From: Thauera aromatica K172
Lineage (GTDB): Bacteria; Pseudomonadota; Gammaproteobacteria; Burkholderiales; Rhodocyclaceae
DNA length: 64,000 bases
Reading direction: 5' to 3'
NCBI RefSeq assembly: GCF_003030465.1
Contig: NZ_CP028339.1
Coordinates: forward strand, 124,001 to 188,000
The notes beneath the pieces were generated by a model that worked only from the letters and a program-made list of their open reading frames with translations, searched no databases and had not been told where the DNA came from. The position numbers and the translations under genes were made by a program. Below are positions 60,800-64,000 of the stretch, piece by piece. Position 1 is the stretch's first letter. The number at the start of each line of letters is the position of its first letter.

Positions 60800-61596
60800 G
60801 CGATTATCTGCGCAATCCGGCCCGCCTTTTCGAGATCGGGGGCAAGGTGGCGATCGTCACCGGTGCATCGGGCGCCTTTGGCGCGCTTGCCGCGCGGGTG
60901 CTGGCTGCGGCAGGCGCACGGATGGTACTTGCCGCGGGCAAGGCCGAGGACCTCGAGCGCACCGCGCTTCAGTGCCGTGAGGTCGGGGCGGAAGTGGCCA
61001 CGATCTGTCGCCGTCCCAATACCGAGGCCGACTGTGAGGCCATCACCCAGTTGGCGGTAGATCGTTTCGGCGGGGTGGATATTCTGGTCGTGGGCTCGGG
61101 CCTGAACGACCCTTGCCCGATCGTCGACATGTCGCTGGCGCGTTTCGAGAACGTTATGGCTGGCAACGTCACCGGTGCGTGGCTGCTGTGTCGTTCCTTT
61201 GGCCGGCGAGCGATCGAGCAGGGGCGGGGCGGCAAAATCATTCTGATGTCTTCGGCGCGCGGCAAGCTCGGGCATCCGGCAGGGTATTCCGCTTATTGCG
61301 CATCGAAGGCTGCGACCGACGGGCTGACGCGCGCGCTGGGCTGCGAATGGGGAAAGTACGGCATTACCGTCAATGCGATTGCGCCCACCGTCTTCCGCTC
61401 CGCCCTCACCGCCTGGATGTTCGAAGATACGGAAAGAGGCAACGCGACCCGCGAGGGAATGCTGGCGCGCATCCCGCTCGGCCGCCTCGGTGAGCCGGAA
61501 GACCTTGCCGGCCCCTTGTTGTTCCTGGCCTCGCGGGCGTCGGACTTCCATACCGGGCACACCATTTATGCCGATGGCGGCTATACGGCGGGCTGA
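60796..61596 (+). CDS. Short-chain dehydrogenase/reductase (SDR)
   Basis: The 266-residue protein has the Rossmann nucleotide-binding motif TGASGAFG (residues 22-29) and the catalytic YxxxK (YSAYCASKAATDG). Asn and Ser positions of the classical SDR tetrad are also present. The end DGGYTAG is usual for the family. The order of neighbours suggests oxidation of a hydroxyl or reduction of a keto group in the pathway intermediate. The substrate is unknown. Confidence 0.9.
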   Translation: MSDYLRNPARLFEIGGKVAIVTGASGAFGALAARVLAAAGARMVLAAGKAEDLERTALQCREVGAEVATICRRPNTEADCEAITQLAVDRFGGVDILVVGSGLNDPCPIVDMSLARFENVMAGNVTGAWLLCRSFGRRAIEQGRGGKIILMSSARGKLGHPAGYSAYCASKAATDGLTRALGCEWGKYGITVNAIAPTVFRSALTAWMFEDTERGNATREGMLARIPLGRLGEPEDLAGPLLFLASRASDFHTGHTIYADGGYTAG

Positions 61597-61599
61597 CCG

Positions 61600-62511
61600 A
61601 TGATGGGAAAAGTGCATGTAGCCATCATCGGTGCCGGTCTCATGGGGCACGGTATCGCCCAGGTCTTCGCGGTCCATGGCCATGCTGTCCGGATTCACGA
61701 TGCTTCCGCTCAGGCATTGGCCGGTGTGCATCGGCGAGTCCGCGACAACCTGGTCGATCTCGGTCAGGACCCGTCTGCGGCAGCAGGGATCGAGCTATGT
61801 GCTGTGCTTGCCGACGCCGTATGCGACGCCGACGTCGTATTCGAAGCGGGGCCGGAGAACCTGCAACTCAAGCAGCAGCTGTTCGCCGAAATCGAGACAT
61901 TCGCACCGCGCACGGCCCTGCTCGCGAGCAACACCTCGGTGATTCCGATCAGTCGCATCATGGGCGGTCTTCGTCACCGGGATCGCGCGCTCGGGACGCA
62001 CTGGTGGAATCCCCCCTATCTCGTTCCATTGGTCGAAGTGATCCAGACCGCCGACACCAGTGCCGAGAGCATGCAGCGGATGACCGAACTGCTCGCGGCC
62101 GCGGGCAAGACGCCGGTCACGGTGCGCAAAGACGTGCCCGGTTTCGTCGGCAACCGCCTCCAGCATGCCTTGTGGCGCGAAGCCATCGCACTGGTGCAGA
62201 GCGGTGTCTGTGATGCGGAAACGGTCGATACCGTGGTCAAGTCCAGCTTCGGTCGCCGTCTGGCCGTACTGGGTCCGCTGGAAAACGCCGATCTGGTCGG
62301 CACCGACCTGACGCTCGCGATCCACGACACTGTGCTGCCCGATCTGGATCGCAGTGCCGAAGCGCAGCCCTACCTCCGCGAACTGGTCTCTAGCGGCCGG
62401 CTGGGGATGAAGAGCGGGGAAGGGTTCCGGCGCTGGTCCGCGGAAGATCAGGCCAGCCTACGGCAACGGGTGCTGGCGCATCTGAAAGTGCTCAACGAGC
62501 AACACCAATAA
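61600..62511 (+). CDS. 3-hydroxyacyl-CoA dehydrogenase family protein (carnitine dehydrogenase-like)
   Basis: The 303-residue protein has an NAD-binding domain with GAGLMGHG (residues 11-18). The HCDH motif THWWNPPYLVPLVEVI is followed by a C-terminal HCDH helical domain (VPGFVGNRLQHALWREAI). The single-domain form and the HWWNPPYLVPLVEV variant resemble enzymes that oxidise free 3-hydroxy acids, such as L-carnitine or L-gulonate dehydrogenases, more than classic CoA-ester enzymes. Together with BKACE, the expected product is a beta-keto acid. The substrate is inferred only. Confidence 0.82.
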   Translation: MMGKVHVAIIGAGLMGHGIAQVFAVHGHAVRIHDASAQALAGVHRRVRDNLVDLGQDPSAAAGIELCAVLADAVCDADVVFEAGPENLQLKQQLFAEIETFAPRTALLASNTSVIPISRIMGGLRHRDRALGTHWWNPPYLVPLVEVIQTADTSAESMQRMTELLAAAGKTPVTVRKDVPGFVGNRLQHALWREAIALVQSGVCDAETVDTVVKSSFGRRLAVLGPLENADLVGTDLTLAIHDTVLPDLDRSAEAQPYLRELVSSGRLGMKSGEGFRRWSAEDQASLRQRVLAHLKVLNEQHQ

Positions 62512-62591
62512 GCGGCGCACGCCGCACCATGGACGAGGATGCGGGCACTTGCCCGCATCCGAGTGTCGAGTGTTTCAACGGAGGCAGATAC

Positions 62592-63527
62592 ATGGCCAAG
62601 CGGTCCAGCAAGGTGATCATCACCTGCGCCGTCACGGGGGCGATCCATACCCCCACTCAGTCCGGGGCTCTGCCCTACAAGCCGGAGGACATCGCCCGCC
62701 AGGCGATCGATGCCGCCAATGCCGGCGCCGCCATTCTTCATCTTCATGCACGTGACCCGCAGACCGGTGCGCCGACCGGAAATCCGGAGGTGTTCGCCCA
62801 GTTCCTGCCCCTCATCCACGAGGCCACCGACGCGGTGATCAACCTGACCACCGGCGGCAGTCCGGAGATGACGGTAGAGCAGCGCCTCGCCGCGGCCTTG
62901 CGCTTCAAGCCCGAGATGTGCTCGCTCAACGTGGGTTCGATGAATTTCGCCTTTCATCCGATGGGCGCCAAGGTCGAACAATGGCAATTCCCGTGGGAAA
63001 AGCAGTACGTCGCCAACAGCGAAGGGTTCATCTTCCGCAACACGTTCGCCGACGTTGCGCGCATCTATTCCCTGATGTCGGATTACGGCACTCGCTACGA
63101 GCATGAGTGCTACGACATCGGACATCTCTATAACCTCGCCTATTTCCTCGACCGTGGCCTGGTCAAGCCGCCGCTGTTCATCCAGAGCGTGATCGGCATC
63201 CTCGGCGGCATCGGTGCCGATCCGGACAACGTGCTGTTCATGCGTCGCACCGCCGACCGCCTGTTTGGGGACGACTACGTTTGGTCGGTGCTGGCCGCCG
63301 GCCGCCACCAGATGCCACTCACCACGCAGGCGGCCATGCTGGGGGGCAACGTGCGCGTAGGGCTGGAGGATTCGCTCTTCATCGGCCGGGGCAAGTTGGC
63401 CTCGAGCAATGCGGAACAAGTCGCGAAAATCCGCCACATCCTGGAAGAGCTGGGGCTCGAGATCGCCACCCCTGCCGAGGCGCGGGAACGGTTGGCGCTG
63501 AAAGGCAAGGATTTGGTCAATCTTTAG
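62592..63527 (+). CDS. Beta-keto acid cleavage enzyme (BKACE, DUF849)
   Basis: BKACE enzymes react a beta-keto acid with acetyl-CoA to give acetoacetate and a new CoA ester. The 311-residue TIM-barrel protein has the family motifs KVIITCAVTGAIHTPTQSG, AAILHLHARDPQTGAPT (Zn-binding His pair) and NLTTGGSPEM. A GGAGG site sits before the ATG at 62592, so the longer frame from 62529 is not used. Known family members act on dehydrocarnitine, 3-keto-5-aminohexanoate and others; the substrate here is open. Confidence 0.92.
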   Translation: MAKRSSKVIITCAVTGAIHTPTQSGALPYKPEDIARQAIDAANAGAAILHLHARDPQTGAPTGNPEVFAQFLPLIHEATDAVINLTTGGSPEMTVEQRLAAALRFKPEMCSLNVGSMNFAFHPMGAKVEQWQFPWEKQYVANSEGFIFRNTFADVARIYSLMSDYGTRYEHECYDIGHLYNLAYFLDRGLVKPPLFIQSVIGILGGIGADPDNVLFMRRTADRLFGDDYVWSVLAAGRHQMPLTTQAAMLGGNVRVGLEDSLFIGRGKLASSNAEQVAKIRHILEELGLEIATPAEARERLALKGKDLVNL

Positions 63528-63545
63528 CATCGGTCGGGAGGCAGC

Positions 63546-64000
63546 ATGGGTGAGAGCACAGGCTGGAAAGGACGGGGTGCGCTTTTGGTTGCGCACTGCG
63601 CCGGCATGGTGGATCTGGTGGCGTTGCCCGTCTGGGTCGGCAGCCTCATTGCTTGGTATGGGCTGGATCCTCTGCGTGGGGGGGCTCTTCCGACTTTTTT
63701 CCTGGCTAGCGTGGTCGTCAGCAGCTTGTTTTTTGCCCCGCGGTTCAATCGAATTTCGGGGAAGGTGGCCGCTCCTGCTGGATTTGCCATCGCAGCGCTT
63801 GCCTTCTTCGGTATTTATGCCGGCGCTGATGATTACGTCATGATGGCCGGGCTGCATGCACTGGCCGGTGTCGCCGTCGGTTGCAGCCTGACGTTCACAC
63901 ATGGAACGATCGGCCGCAGCTACCGACCGCACCGCATATTCGCCTTCGCCGGCATGGCGCTCAGCATCTTCGCCATTGTCTTCCTGGGCAGTATGCCCAA
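63546..64000 (+). CDS. MFS-type membrane transporter (3' end outside window)
   Basis: The frame opens with the ATG at 63546, 18 bp after the BKACE gene. It codes for at least 151 residues with several hydrophobic helices (VALPVWVGSLIAWYGL, FFLASVVVSSLFF, MAGLHALAGVAVGCSLTF). The pattern is of an MFS permease with a short, positively charged loop. Being in the operon, it likely imports the pathway substrate. The gene continues beyond the window. Confidence 0.72.
   Translation, partial: MGESTGWKGRGALLVAHCAGMVDLVALPVWVGSLIAWYGLDPLRGGALPTFFLASVVVSSLFFAPRFNRISGKVAAPAGFAIAALAFFGIYAGADDYVMMAGLHALAGVAVGCSLTFTHGTIGRSYRPHRIFAFAGMALSIFAIVFLGSMP

Noticed and set aside
62529-62591. Longer BKACE start at 62529
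   Set aside because: The first 21 residues are not like the family, and a GGAGG site precedes the ATG at 62592.

Overview
The window is about 64 kb of GC-rich DNA and looks like a chromosome segment of a betaproteobacterium, most likely of the Thauera/Azoarcus group (Rhodocyclales). This is inferred from gene content and order: mnmG-rsmG-parA-parB next to an atpIBEFHAGDC operon, a ubiE/ubiJ operon, gatCAB divergent from mreBCD-mrdA-rodA-rlpA, and dacA-dat-DUF493-lipB-lipA. No rRNA gene is present.

The first 47.9 kb is mostly core genome. It starts with a partial MFS transporter (minus strand). Next come mnmG, rsmG, parA and parB, a convergent LplT-like transporter, and the complete F1Fo ATP synthase operon, which has a clear sigma70 promoter and a strong terminator. 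A minus-strand operon (DUF971, ubiE, Tim44-domain, ubiJ) follows, then phoB-phoR with a Pho box, a HIT protein and a class II glutamine amidotransferase. At 21.1-29.6 kb a defence operon interrupts the core: hsdM, a DUF1016/YhcG PD-(D/E)XK nuclease, hsdS, a winged-helix MNT nucleotidyltransferase, a HEPN protein and hsdR. Core genes then resume: gatCAB (minus), the rod-shape/peptidoglycan cluster mreBCD-mrdA-rodA-rlpA, dacA, a D-amino-acid aminotransferase gene, DUF493, lipB, lipA, a pentapeptide-repeat protein, a Rep/UvrD helicase and a cytochrome c lipoprotein.

From tRNA-Arg(CCG) at 47.9 kb the DNA is accessory. The tRNA is followed by phased 11-bp repeats, a Cro/CI-type regulator, an excisionase-like protein and a tyrosine integrase, which is the usual layout of an integrative element. 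The next part is a scrapyard: an HD-domain gene cut by an IS3-family element with a 3-bp target duplication, a truncated membrane-protein gene, a second IS3-family element, fragments of a kinase-like gene and of an unrecognised gene, and a fecI/fecR pair whose fecR is broken by a 52-bp copy of the neighbouring IS end. An IS21 remnant (istB tail plus terminal repeats) follows. No second copy of the tRNA 3' end was found by eye, so the right edge of the element may lie outside the window.

The last 6.3 kb is an intact catabolic locus: two tandem IclR regulators divergent from a cyclase/hydrolase, cupin, SDR, 3-hydroxyacyl-CoA-dehydrogenase-like protein, beta-keto-acid cleavage enzyme (BKACE) and MFS transporter. 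The control region holds repeated TGCACCGCAATGCA boxes and a good sigma70 promoter. The gene set suggests uptake and oxidation of an unidentified hydroxy-acid, with thiolytic cleavage of the resulting beta-keto acid. This locus is the best candidate for an undescribed pathway.
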